Below, one piece after another: positions 10,823 through 20,517 of a stretch of DNA of 64,000 nt. The notes below the pieces were generated by a model. The model saw only the letters and a program-made list of their open reading frames with translations, searched no databases and had not been told where the DNA came from. This DNA comes from Azorinus chamasolen (lineage: Eukaryota > Mollusca > Bivalvia > Cardiida > Solecurtidae), in assembly GCA_963576725.1 (NCBI GenBank), contig OY755237.1:68011472-68075471 (forward strand), read 5' to 3'. The stretch's first letter is position 1; each line of letters begins with the position of its first letter. The position numbers and the translations under genes were made by a program.

Positions 10823-11072
10823 TTAACCCTTTCCCTGTTCTATGTTGATTTCAAATTTCAATACCTACTGAATATTCATGGACAAAATAGTTATAATGAA
10901 ATGTGGAAGGTGGAACATTGTGGCCATTTTAGAAAGTAAAGAAACAGATAAATCAAATTACATTAGCAAACAGAGCAGACCCTGATCAGACGGCTCCTCT
11001 AGGAGCCGTCTGATGTGGGTCTACTCTGTTTGCAAATGCGTGAAAACACGTTTATATGAGGGAAAGGGTTAA
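10823..11072 (+). mobile_element. TTAA MITE, family A, full length
   Basis: 250 bp, TTAACCCTTTCCCTGTTC...GAGGGAAAGGGTTAA, core GGCTCCTCTAGGAGCC. It shares its right TTAA with a C/I fragment (11069 to about 11180). Confidence 0.92.
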
Positions 11073-11198
11073 CCCTTTCGCTGCCAGTGGTGAAACCGGG
11101 ATTGCTTTTGCAAACAGTCTGAACCCAGGTGATACGTCTCATTAGGCTAAAAAATTCTCGAATTTCTCAGTCAAAACCCTATCTTGCAGCATTGAACA

Positions 11199-11418
11199 TT
11201 AACCCATTACCTGATAGGATATGTTTAGATACAACCAATTTGAATAAATCTACCGAAAAGGAGCATTAACTAGAGAAAAGGAATTTTTTAGAATTTGTGT
11301 ACTTTGAAACCATTGTGATAAATAGAGCATTTGCTCCTATAGGAGCAATTGCTCTATTTATCACAATGGTTTCACAAAGTGACTTTTACAGAGTCGTCAA
11401 TATGATGGAATGGGTTAA
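11199..11418 (-). mobile_element. TTAA MITE, family D
   Basis: TTAACCCATTACCTGATAGG...GATGGAATGGGTTAA; core arms ACCATTGTGATAAATAGAGC around GCTCCTATAGGAGC. Confidence 0.88.
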
Positions 11419-11485
11419 AATTGCCTCGGATATAGAGGTTTTTCACGATGCTTTAGACGCCACTTGCTTTTAAAGAAATCAAGAC

Positions 11486-11712
11486 TTACCCCCTTACCCA
11501 GTGGATATTCATGAAAGTTACAATGACTACGTGAATATATGTTAGCTGAAAAAATGTTAAATGGGAATTGTTAACAAATGGCAGAAACTGTAGAATCAAA
11601 TACATGCATATATATTATTTTATAGCAAACGGAAGCAGACCCTGGTTAAATAGCTGCTACTTTGTTTGCATTGGCGCCAATGGCGTCTAAAAGTTATGAG
11701 GTAAAGAGTTAC
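11486..11712 (+). mobile_element. TTAA MITE, family B, decayed core
   Basis: B-type ends (TTACCCAGTGGATATTCATG, ATGAGGTAAAGAGTTA) with a shortened core (CCTGGTTAAATAGCTGC). Confidence 0.65.
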
Positions 11713-11932
11713 CCTTTACCTGATTAATATTCATGTAAGAAATAATGACATGAATATTTATTAGCTGTTTTAAGGACATGAATACGTGTTTTACAATGGC
11801 AGAACTTGTAGAACATCTGTCATTCTACAAGCAGACAAAGCAGACCCTGATTAGACGGCTCCCACAGGAGCGTTTGATCTAGGTCTACTCTGTTTGCAAA
11901 GGCGTTAAAAGACGTAGCTGTGCTAAAGAGAG
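11709..11932 (+). mobile_element. TTAA MITE, family B
   Basis: Starts at the TTA of the previous copy; core GACGGCTCCCACAGGAGCG; right end worn. Confidence 0.7.
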
Positions 11933-11934
11933 TA

Positions 11935-12146
11935 CAATAAAAACCTCTCTATACCGGTCACTAAATTGTGGTAATTAGTTGGCATTTAAGGGCAGGTGGC
12001 TGCTTAAGGCAAAGTGAAAGTAAAACAGAACGCTCCTATAGGAGCGTTCTGTTTTACTTTCACTTTGCTTTAAGCAGCCACCTGCCTTTAACACAAAATA
12101 CTTGATGTAATTTAGTGGCCGTAACGGTTATAGAGAGAATTTACTG
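11935..12146. mobile_element. TA MITE, family P1
   Basis: Ends CAATAAAAACCTCTCTATAC / TATAGAGAGAATTTACTG between TA dinucleotides; long hairpin centred on ACGCTCCTATAGGAGCGT. Confidence 0.88.
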
Positions 12147-12289
12147 TACTCATCTTTCAATAACCTTGTGTCAGGTAAATTAAATCGAAGGCTTGGGACA
12201 AAAAATTGTGAATTCGTCAGAGAACCAGCGCCATGACAGTTTGAGTAACATGTAGGCTAAATCTTTAAATAACAATCCTTAAATCCGTC

Positions 12290-12436
12290 ATGTTTCTCAC
12301 ATGCAAGCAGAGGCAGGCCCAGATCAGATAGCTCCTGTAGGGCCTACCCTGTTTACTTACATGTTTATAGATCTGATTCTCCACTGTTTGCCATGACACT
12401 GTATACGTCCATAATCTATATGGTTAACAGAGAAAT
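12290..12436 (-). mobile_element. A2/B fragment
   Basis: Core remnant (CAGATCAGATAGCTCCTGTA) and interior; no intact ends. Confidence 0.5.
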
Positions 12437-12671
12437 TAACCCTTTCCCTGTTCTATGTTTATTCCAAATTACAATACCTACTGATTATTCATGAACAAAA
12501 TAGTTATAATGAAATGTGGAAGGTGGAGTATTGTAGCCATTTTAGAAAGTAAAGAAACAGATGTATCAAATTCCATGAGCAAACAGAGAAGACCTATATA
12601 GGAGCCGTTTGATTTGGGTCTACTCTGTTTGCAAATGCGTGAAAACACGTTTATATGAGGGAAAGAGTTAA
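12436..12671 (+). mobile_element. TTAA MITE, family A
   Basis: Intact ends; about 14 bp of the left core arm (GACCCTGATCAGACGGC) is missing. Confidence 0.88.
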
Positions 12672-12707
12672 AATAATGTTCATAATGGGCGGAGTCTTAC
12701 AAGAATA

Positions 12708-13150
12708 TTAACCCTTTAATCCATAAATACGCCTTTTTACGTTTTTGCAAACAGAATAGACCCAGATCAGACGGCTCCTATACGGGCGCCGTCTGATCAG
12801 GGTCTGATCTGTTTGCGCAAGCAAATGATATCTATAGATCAGATTCAAAAGTTTCTGCAATGGCCAAAAATGCACGTGTTTTGCTTTACAGTGCTATTAT
12901 AAGAATTCAACTGATTAATAATCATGAAGTACAGAAAACTCTCTCTAATGCGACCACACAAAGATGTCTTATTTTCGGTCTTAAAGCCATGTGGTAGCTT
13001 AATGCAAGACGAAAGTGGTGGAGAACGGTCCAACAGGGGCTTTCTTCATTACTTTTGTCCTGTATTAAGCAGCAAGATGCTCCTTTAACCCTTTCATTCA
13101 TCTAGAGGGGTTCTACTGTACATGTCAAGGAATAATCTTACATTGTATTT
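12708..13150 (-). mobile_element. TTAA MITE, family B, with nested P2
   Basis: TTAACCCTTTAATCCATAAA and core (GGCTCCTATACGGGCGCC) on the left; the decayed tail resumes after the P2 insertion. Confidence 0.65.
12935..13118. mobile_element. TA MITE, family P2, nested
   Basis: CAGAAAACTCTCTCTAATGC to GGGGTTCTACTG, flanked by TA; inserted in the B element. Confidence 0.65.
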
Positions 13151-13373
13151 GTCTAATGCCGTGACTCATACAGAATGGAGACGAGGTTCTAGACAACGAA
13201 CAACATGTTATAAATGAATAACTAGGAAGAGAATTGCAAGCGATGACGAATCTTCATTCTAAAACGCATTAACTCATGCAGTCCTGGGAATCTTTCATAT
13301 ACAAAACCAATTAACTTTTTTTTTCATTTCTAAACCACATCATTTTTTCAACTTCTTAACAGAAACATGCATG

Positions 13374-13906
13374 ATCAGAGTGTCAAACAGTTTAAATCTT
13401 AATGAGACGCCAAGTTATTCTGTGTCTCATCTGGATCCAAACAGTTTGCATATGTAATCACCAATTCGTCACCAGAGCTAAATCGGTAAAGTAGTCTAGA
13501 CTAGCTGATACAATTAACAGTCCAATTCATCTAATCGCAGACGTGATCGAGGTTCAAAATTATTCCTAAACATGTTTACTTCAGTCCTAGTTCGAAGCGT
13601 CTCCCGGAATCCGCTGATAAATAAATAGGTAGTTCCATAAATTATATAACAAATAGGAGCCGTCTGATAATGGTCTGTTTGCTTATAATATAATATAGAT
13701 ATGATTCTAGTTTCTGTCATGGCGAAAAATTCCTGTGTCCATGTGCTATTTTAAAAAAAATCTAATTGATATTCATGATGTCATTTTTTCTTATATAAAT
13801 ATTCCTGGAGTAAAGGGTTAAACTGATCAGGGTCTGCTCTGTATGCGGATAGCTTACAAATATGTTTCTCTACCGTTTGCCATCGCAATACTGTCATTGT
13901 TTTATA
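13374..13906. repeat. MITE fragments (I core, two partial B copies)
   Basis: I-type core at 13374-13470; B in reverse at 13652-13821 with the end TAAAGGGTTAA; another B fragment at 13822-13906. Confidence 0.6.
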
Positions 13907-13908
13907 TA

Positions 13909-14138
13909 TTAACCCTTTACCTCATAGGCTATTTTTAGATACAACCTCTTTGAATAAATCTAACGAAACGGAGCATCAATTAGAGAAAATGACATTTTTT
14001 AGAAATTTGTAGTTTGAAACCATTGTGATAAAAAGATCATTTGCTCCTGTAGGAGCAAATGATCTTTTTATCACAATGGTTTCACAGAGTGACTGTTACA
14101 GAGTCGTCAAAAGTCGTCAATATGAGGGAAAGTGTTAA
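13909..14138 (-). mobile_element. TTAA MITE, family D
   Basis: TTAACCCTTTACCTCATAGG...GAGGGAAAGTGTTAA with the GCTCCTGTAGGAGC centre. Confidence 0.9.
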
Positions 14139-14364
14139 TTAACTCATGTCCTACTGACGCATGTTGACGACTCTGTAAAAAGTAATGTTTTAAACCATTG
14201 TGATAACTAGAGCATTTGCTCCATAGGAGCAAATACTCTATTTATCACAATGGTTTCAAAACTACACAATTCTAAAATTTTCCTTTTCTCTAGTAAATAC
14301 TCCTTTTCGGTAGATTTATTCAAAGAGGTCGGGTCTGAAAATAGTCTAGGAGGGAATGAGTTAA
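14139..14364 (+). mobile_element. TTAA MITE, family D
   Basis: Abuts the previous copy head to head through TTAATTAA; ends GGGAATGAGTTAA. Confidence 0.88.
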
Positions 14365-14456
14365 TACAATAAATAAATCAGTATTCATAATGGTATAAAT
14401 ATTCATTAGGTAAATGATTAAGTCAATAAATTACCAAGCTGTGCTATTGTCGTATA

Positions 14457-14696
14457 AACCTTTTATCTCACAGATACACATTTTCGCGCATTTTCAGAGT
14501 GTACCCAGATCAGACTGCTCCTGTAGAGGCCGTCTGTTCAAATACTGCTCTGTTTGCTCGTGACATAATATGGTATAGTTTTAGTCACAGCCAGAACATC
14601 ATTTGTCCATAATGTCATTACAAAGAAATCCTTCTAATATTTACGATGCCCATTATTTCATATACATGTATGCATATTCATCAGGTAAAGGATTAA
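14457..14696 (-). mobile_element. TTAA MITE, family B
   Basis: Decayed core (GACTGCTCCTGTAGAGGCCG); right end AGGTAAAGGATTAA. A further B end fragment lies at 14365-14423. Confidence 0.7.
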
Positions 14697-14727
14697 AATG
14701 CCTACATAATTTTTTATTTTCTACATG

Positions 14728-14928
14728 TATAACCTCTCTATAACGGCCACTAAATTGTGTTAATTAGTTGGTATTTAGGGCAGGTGGCCGCTTAAAGCAG
14801 GGTGAAAGTAAAACAGGACGCTCCTATAGGAGCGTTCTGTTTTACTTTCAGCTTGCTTTAAGCTGCCACCTGCCTTTAACACAAAATACCTGATGTAATT
14901 TAGTGGCCGTTATAGAGAAGTTTTATTT
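14728..14928. mobile_element. TA MITE, family P1
   Basis: AACCTCTCTATAACGGCCAC arm and complement; hairpin centre ACGCTCCTATAGGAGCGT; outermost CAGT is eroded. Confidence 0.82.
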
Positions 14929-15183
14929 TCTATATGTTATTTTTCAAATGTAAAGCTAATAAATACAGGTGTTGATTTACATATCATCCCTTTTCGCCAA
15001 AGGCACATCCATGATAAGTTGATAACGTCTACAAATAGACCGGATCCAGATGCGACACCAATTAATTCAATGTTTCCTAAGGATCCAAAGTATGCATTTG
15101 GGGGAAGAAAACAAGAAAATTCAGTTTTGAAAACAGTTTTGTCGACAATCTCAGTGGCCGAATATTATTTGGTGACGAAAGAT

Positions 15184-15750
15184 TTAACTCTCTACCCCAC
15201 TGACATGTCTTTGCAAACATAGCGGACCCAGATCTCAAAGTCTGCTCTGTTTGCTTAGGAAATAATAGAGATCTTATTCTGCAGTGTTTGTCATGACTAA
15301 AAGAGTATATGTTCGATTGACATGATAAAAACCATCTAATTAAAATGTTTCTTACATGTACAGTGCTCCCTCTCTACAACGACACCCTTTGGGATACGAA
15401 TATTGTATGTGTTGTTGAGAGGGAGTTGTTATAGGGAGGGAAGTCAAACATAATTAGCTAGTTTGCATATTCCCAGATAAGGTGTATTTCGAGAACTAAA
15501 ACCGTTATGCCTCTATCAAACCCTATGTTGTGACCACTCTTTAGAATCGTCACAAAGTGACGATTCTAAAGAGTGGTCACAACATAGGGTTTGATGGAGG
15601 CATAAAGAAAATACCATGGAAAATGTTGTTTCTGGAGCATTGTTGTATCGGAAACAGTGACATGCGTTGTTGTAAGGAGGGAATCGTTATTGAGAGGGTC
15701 GTTGTAGGGAGGGAGCACTGTACATGAATATTCACGAGGTAAACAGTTAA
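15184..15750 (-). mobile_element. TTAA MITE, family B, with nested P6
   Basis: B ends at TTAACTCTCTACC and AACAGTTAA. The interior is split at TTACATGTA / TACATGAATATT by P6. Confidence 0.8.
15361..15720. mobile_element. TA MITE, family P6, nested
   Basis: 360 bp; ends CAGTGCTCCCTCTCTACAAC / AGGGAGGGAGCACTG, TA on both sides. Hairpin centre GTCACAAAGTGAC shared with family G. Confidence 0.9.
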
Positions 15751-15779
15751 AACAATCCACGTGCATTGAACATGTGTGT

Positions 15780-16336
15780 ATAACCCTTACTCCATGAATA
15801 ATCATATAAGAAACAATGACATCATGAATATTAATTACAGTTGAACTTAGATATCTCGAACTCGGATAACTCGAACTTCCTTATACCTCGAACTAAAAGT
15901 TCTGTTCTTACAAAATTTACAATACAGAATTGTTCTAAAATGTATCACTACACATATCTAGAAAACACATGTAACAGCTTAATGCAGGTCTAAGGTAATG
16001 CTTTCAGGACTACTTTAGATCTGCATTAAGCTGTGAACTTGAGATATTGGTCAGATTATAAATCGGATGACTCGAACCTGTGTTATCTCGATCTAATTTG
16101 TATGGTCCCTTGACGTTCGAGATATCGAAGTTCAACTGTAGATTAATTGTTTTAATAGTACATGTACATAGACACTGAAACTTTTGGCCATGGCAGAAAC
16201 TGTAGAATCATAGCTATACTATATCATAACCAAACAGAGCAGACCCTGATCAGACGGCTCCTATAGGAGTCGTCTTATTTGGGTCTATTCTGTTTGCAAT
16301 TGCGTAGAAAGGCGTATTTATGGAGTAAAGGGTTAA
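15780..16336 (+). mobile_element. TTAA MITE, family B, with nested P5
   Basis: B left arm up to CATGAATATTAATTA, resuming at TAGATTAATTG after P5; core and end GGAGTAAAGGGTTAA intact. Confidence 0.88.
15838..16138. mobile_element. TA MITE, family P5, nested
   Basis: CAGTTGAACTTAGATATCTC / GATATCGAAGTTCAACTG with TA duplication; contains the GCTTAATGCAGGTCTAA block of the P families. Confidence 0.9.
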
Positions 16337-16372
16337 GAGCAAATCTAAAAGAAAAGAGATTAACTTAAAACT

Positions 16373-16600
16373 TCACCTGATGAATATTCATGTATTAATT
16401 AACACCATCGTGAATATTTATTGGCTGAAATTTACGATGGCGTACGAACACTGGAATTATATGCCATGGCAGAAACTGTATCTCTAGTCATATATCATAT
16501 ATCTATATAAGTCCATAAGCAAACAGAGCAGAGTCTGATCAGACGGCTCCTACAATAGTAATATTATCTATGTCTACTCTGTTTGAAAATATTCCAAAAT
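16373..16600 (+). mobile_element. Family B copy, right end lost
   Basis: CACCTGATGAATATTCATG to CTACTCTGTTTGAAA; core right arm degenerate. Confidence 0.65.
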
Positions 16601-16601
16601 A

Positions 16602-16764
16602 CAGTAGAACATGTCTTAGGCGACCATTAAAAACGTCTAATTAAGACAGATTGTAGCTTAATGCAGGTCAAAAGTAATGCAGAAAGCTTCTACTTCTACT
16701 TTTGCCCAGCATTAAGCCATCGCCTGCTTTTAAAAGTTTCTTAGTCCAATCAATATAAGGTCGT
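16602..16764. mobile_element. TA MITE, family P3, right end lost
   Basis: CAGTAGAACATGTCTTAGGC start; truncated at ATAAGGTCG where the next element begins. Confidence 0.65.
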
Positions 16765-17022
16765 TTAACCCTTTACCTGATAGAAGCGGCTTTTAGCGTG
16801 TTTGATTTATTCCTCCGCTGAAGAAAATAGTTCAAATTCATACAGTCATGAACATATTGCATAATAAATATTTTCTATATCCTAGTAGGTGGTAGCTTAA
16901 AGCAGGCTGAAAGTAAAGCAGAATGCGCCTTAAGGCGCATTCTGCTTTACTTTCAACCTGCTTTAAGTGGTCATATGTCTTCAAAACTAGAAACAGGCTA
17001 TTGGGTAAAGGGTCTACTGTAT
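16765..17022. mobile_element. Hybrid element: TTAA-type ends around a P-type core
   Basis: Starts TTAACCCTTTACCTGATAG and ends GCTATTGGGTAAAGGG (D/B2-like ends), but the core is P-like: AAGCAGGCTGAAAGTAAAGC around GCGCCTTAAGGCGC. Confidence 0.7.
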
Positions 17023-17209
17023 ATCTATCTGGGAAAGGGATCTGGAGCAATGCAAACAATGAAGGTTGTTTCGACGAGTCGCTGTGGCGTCTGAATGGAA
17101 TCTGCTGACTGAAAATCACAAACAGGCGGAGATTTTTTAAAAGACCTGTATAGTGTATAGGCTACGTGTATTTGGAAAGAAATCTTTAACGCCTAAACGG
17201 GATTCGACG

Positions 17210-17459
17210 TTAACCCTTTCCCTGTTCTATGTTTATTTCATATGTCAATACCTACTGAATATTCATGGACAAAATAGTTATAACGAAATATGGAAGGTGG
17301 AACATCGTAGCCATTTTGGAAAGAAAAGGAACAGATTTTTCAAATTGTATTAGCAAACAGAGTAGACCCTGATCAGACGGCTCCTATAGGAGCCGTCTGA
17401 TCTGGGTCTACTCTGTTTGCAAATGCGTGAAAACACGTTTACATGAGGGAAAGGGTTAA
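17210..17459 (+). mobile_element. TTAA MITE, family A, representative copy
   Basis: 250 bp, intact ends and core: GACCCTGATCAGACGGCTCC paired with GGAGCCGTCTGATCTGGGTC, one T-T unpaired position. Confidence 0.93.
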
Positions 17460-17519
17460 GCAAGAAAATATAATTGTGCTCAGGTAAATACAGCAAATCG
17501 AATAAGCATCTGTCTTGAA

Positions 17520-17774
17520 TTAACCCTTCGCTTGCTATTCGCGTCAATATACCTACCTGTAAATAGTGAAGACCCATATGAGACAGCTCCTGCAGGAGCC
17601 GTCTCATCAGAGTCTGCACTATTTACAAGTTGATTGTGCAACCAGTGCACTCCACAGCAGCGATTGCACAGCGAAATACGTGTACACAGTGCAGTGAAGA
17701 TATATGTAATTATACAACAGGGCATGGGTAAAGAAGGAGAAATGTATTTTAAAATTCAGCAAGAGAAGGGTTAA
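17520..17774 (-). mobile_element. TTAA MITE, family E, longest copy
   Basis: TTAACCCTTCGCTTGCTATT...AGCAAGAGAAGGGTTAA, 255 bp, core GCTCCTGCAGGAGC. Confidence 0.9.
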
Positions 17775-18260
17775 AGATAGGAAACAATTGAATATTTTTA
17801 CGGAATGCGAAATTCAAAAACAGACAAATAGAGAAAACAAAGACGATTGAAATATACACATAACAAAATGACATTAAGCCTGAAATAAATAAATATATTT
17901 GAATAAAGGAAAACGATACACAAAAAGAAAGGTCGAAATCCAGAAAAAAATGTAAGAAGAAATAATGAAAGAGACAAATTAAGAAATCAAGAATGAAAGA
18001 GAGAAAGAAAGACAAGAAAGAAAGAAGATAAATATTAGAAATAATAAAAAATGATAAAAGAAAGAACGAACGAAAGAAAATAGAAAGAAGGAAAGTAAGA
18101 AGGAAAGAAAGAAAGAAATCGACATCAACGAAGAGATAGGTTAGCTAGGATAAGAAGGAAAGAAAGGCTGAGTTGAATGAACTTGAAAAAAAATGTCATA
18201 ACAGAGAGTTGGCGGAAACGAGAAAGAAAATAAGATTTAGATATCGAGATTATATTTTCG
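17775..18260 (+). repeat. Purine-rich (GAAA/AAG) low-complexity tract
   Basis: Long stretch of GAAAGAAA-type sequence, densest at 17985-18170. The reverse-strand open frame here is compositional. Confidence 0.8.
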
Positions 18261-18445
18261 AAAACTAGAGGCCAGGCAGCCTAAATGCCGCCTTCCGTAT
18301 GTAATGTATAGTAATTAGGAGCCTTGCATGATAAATAATTTATTCTTACTATTTATTACTGATATTTACTTCAAACACACGTCTGCTTAACTTTTCACAA
18401 CAATAATTTTTGACAAAATTTGCAAACACTTCGGAGCCGAATTAG

Positions 18446-18563
18446 TTAACCCTTTCCCTGTTTAATATTCATGGTAAGAATTAAAAAAAATATAGGAGCC
18501 GTCTGATCTGGGTCTACTCTGTTTGTAAATGCGTGATAAGGCGTTTATGTGAAGGAAAGGGTT
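18446..18563 (+). mobile_element. Internally deleted A element
   Basis: TTAACCCTTTCCCTGTTTAA joined to the right half of the core and GAAGGAAAGGGTT. A C-core scrap follows. Confidence 0.7.
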
Positions 18564-18667
18564 CATGTAATCTGGATCCAAACTGTTTGATACTGTTAGA
18601 TCTGATTATTGAAGAGTAATGGAAGAAAAAAATGAAGCAGACAAGTTGTGTAGACCAACGTTACTGT

Positions 18668-19100
18668 TTAACCCTTTATTTAATAAATACAGTAAAACCC
18701 CGCTAATGCGGGGTTAATGAATAAACATGACTGTCTTTATAAGCAGGTGGTTGCTTAATGCAGGACAAAGGTAATGCAGAAAGCTCCTCCGGGAGCTTTC
18801 TGCATTACTTTTGCCCTGCATTAAGCTACCACCTGTATATAGCACCCATAATTATACCTCTTTTAGGTGGTCGCATTAGCGGGGTTTTACTGTACGTCTT
18901 TGCAAACAGAATAGATCCATATCAAACGGCTCCTATCGAGGAGCCGTTTGATCTGGGTCTACTCTGTTTGCTTATAAATGATATAATATAGATTTGATTC
19001 AACAATTTCTGCTTTAACAAAAAACCATGTGTTAATCAGGCCCTATGTCATTTTAAAAAATTAATTTATCTACATGTAATTGATATGGAGGTAAAGCTGT
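18668..19100 (-). mobile_element. TTAA MITE, family B, with nested P2
   Basis: TTAACCCTTTATTTAATAAA then P2, resuming at CGTCTTTGCAAACAG with the core GGCTCCTATCGAGGAGCC; distal end decayed. Confidence 0.75.
18690..18892. mobile_element. TA MITE, family P2, nested
   Basis: CAGTAAAACCCCGCTAATGC / GCATTAGCGGGGTTTTACTG between TA dinucleotides; centre AGCTCCTCCGGGAGCT. Confidence 0.9.
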
Positions 19101-19207
19101 TACAAACGTCAACAAAATGACATATAACCTGCATATATGAGCCTGTATACATACGGTCATGTCCAAAAACCGAACAAACATGGGAGTCTGTAACAGCTGG
19201 TGACAGC

Positions 19208-19458
19208 TTAACCATTTACGCCATAAATTCACCTTTCTGTGCCTTTGTAAACAGAGTAGACTCAGATCAGACGGCTCCTACAGCCGTCTGATCAGGGTCT
19301 GCTCTGTTTATGATTCTACAGTTTCTGCCATGGCCAAAAATTCCCATACATGTCCATGTGATGTTAGATCTATATCACTTAATGTATTTAATATTCATGA
19401 TGTCATTATTTTTACATGAATATTACTTAATACTGAATATTATTTAGTAAAGGGTTAA
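19208..19458 (-). mobile_element. TTAA MITE, family B
   Basis: TTAACCATTTACGCCATAAA...TAGTAAAGGGTTAA; core reduced to GACGGCTCCTACAGCCGTC. Confidence 0.82.
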
Positions 19459-19521
19459 AGCAGAAAAAATAATGCAGAAAGCTCCTAGATGAGCTTTAGC
19501 AAAACTTCCGTTCTGTACTAA

Positions 19522-19788
19522 TTAACTCGACCTTTACTATGAATATTCATGTGAGAAATAATGACATCATGAATATTTATCAAATTAAGTACGTGTTATA
19601 GATCTAACAGCACATGGACACAGGAATTTTTTGTAGACCTGTAGAACCTTATCGATATGTACGTATTATTTCATAAGCAAACAGCAGACACTGACCAGAC
19701 TGCTCCTATAGGAGCTCGATCGCCGTCTGATCTGAGTCTTCTCTGTTTGCAAGGCATAGAAATGCGTATTTATGGATAAAATGGTTAA
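19522..19788 (+). mobile_element. TTAA MITE, family B
   Basis: TTAACTCGACCTTTACTATG...GGATAAAATGGTTAA; the core has an extra CGATCG segment. Confidence 0.8.
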
Positions 19789-19801
19789 GCTATAGTCTTG
19801 T

Positions 19802-19966
19802 TTAACCCTTTTTCCTATTTATACCCCTTTGCAAACAGATCAGATCCAGATCAGACGGCTCTATGTGAGCCTGATCTGCGTCTACTCTGTGTGCTTAATT
19901 GGCATTTTTATATATATCTAGGTATAATTCTACATGTATATGTATATTTCCTGGAGTAAAGGGTTT
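19802..19966 (-). mobile_element. Shortened B element
   Basis: TTAACCCTTTTTCCTATTTA and GGAGTAAAGGGTTT ends with internal deletion. Confidence 0.65.
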
Positions 19967-19999
19967 ATCTAGAATTACACATATTTTGAGTGGTCGCTG

Positions 20000-20517
20000 T
20001 GTACCAATTTTACTGTACACAGATTCTTGATACAACCCGTCAAAATTCAGTTCTCATAATAATTATTTAGATCTATATAACGCGCAACAAGAACACTGGT
20101 AGTCAGTCACAACACAATTATTATGCTATTTATCACTAAATTAGCGAAAATGTCGATAATTAAAAAATTGTCTGCACTTCGGAGACAACTATATTACTGC
20201 CGCCGAGTGCCTTTGATATTTATCGATAAAGAGAAACTGACACTGCGTTGACCAGACATTATTACGTAATACGTGTCTGCGCACGACAATAACTGTCTGG
20301 CTACTCTTCTCGTGGAGGATGGCAAGGTCAAAAAAACAGAACGAATCTGTTTTGAGGCTTTCGATTGGTTTACAGGAAATCGGTCAACCAATCAGAAAGT
20401 TTGATAGAACGCTAGACATGCTGTCTACATGAAGAAAATGTCGCTTCAGGATGGTGGTAGATTGGCTACTTAATAAAGGGACGTGCTGTGTTATGTATGG
20501 TGTGTAAAACAGCCAGA
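20000..20517 (+). promoter_or_regulatory. Likely promoter and 5' UTR region of the TIGAR-like gene
   Basis: Repeat-free sequence directly before the TIGAR start codon, between a MITE ending near 19966 and the ATG. I see no convincing TATA box or named factor site. It is called by position only. Confidence 0.3.
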
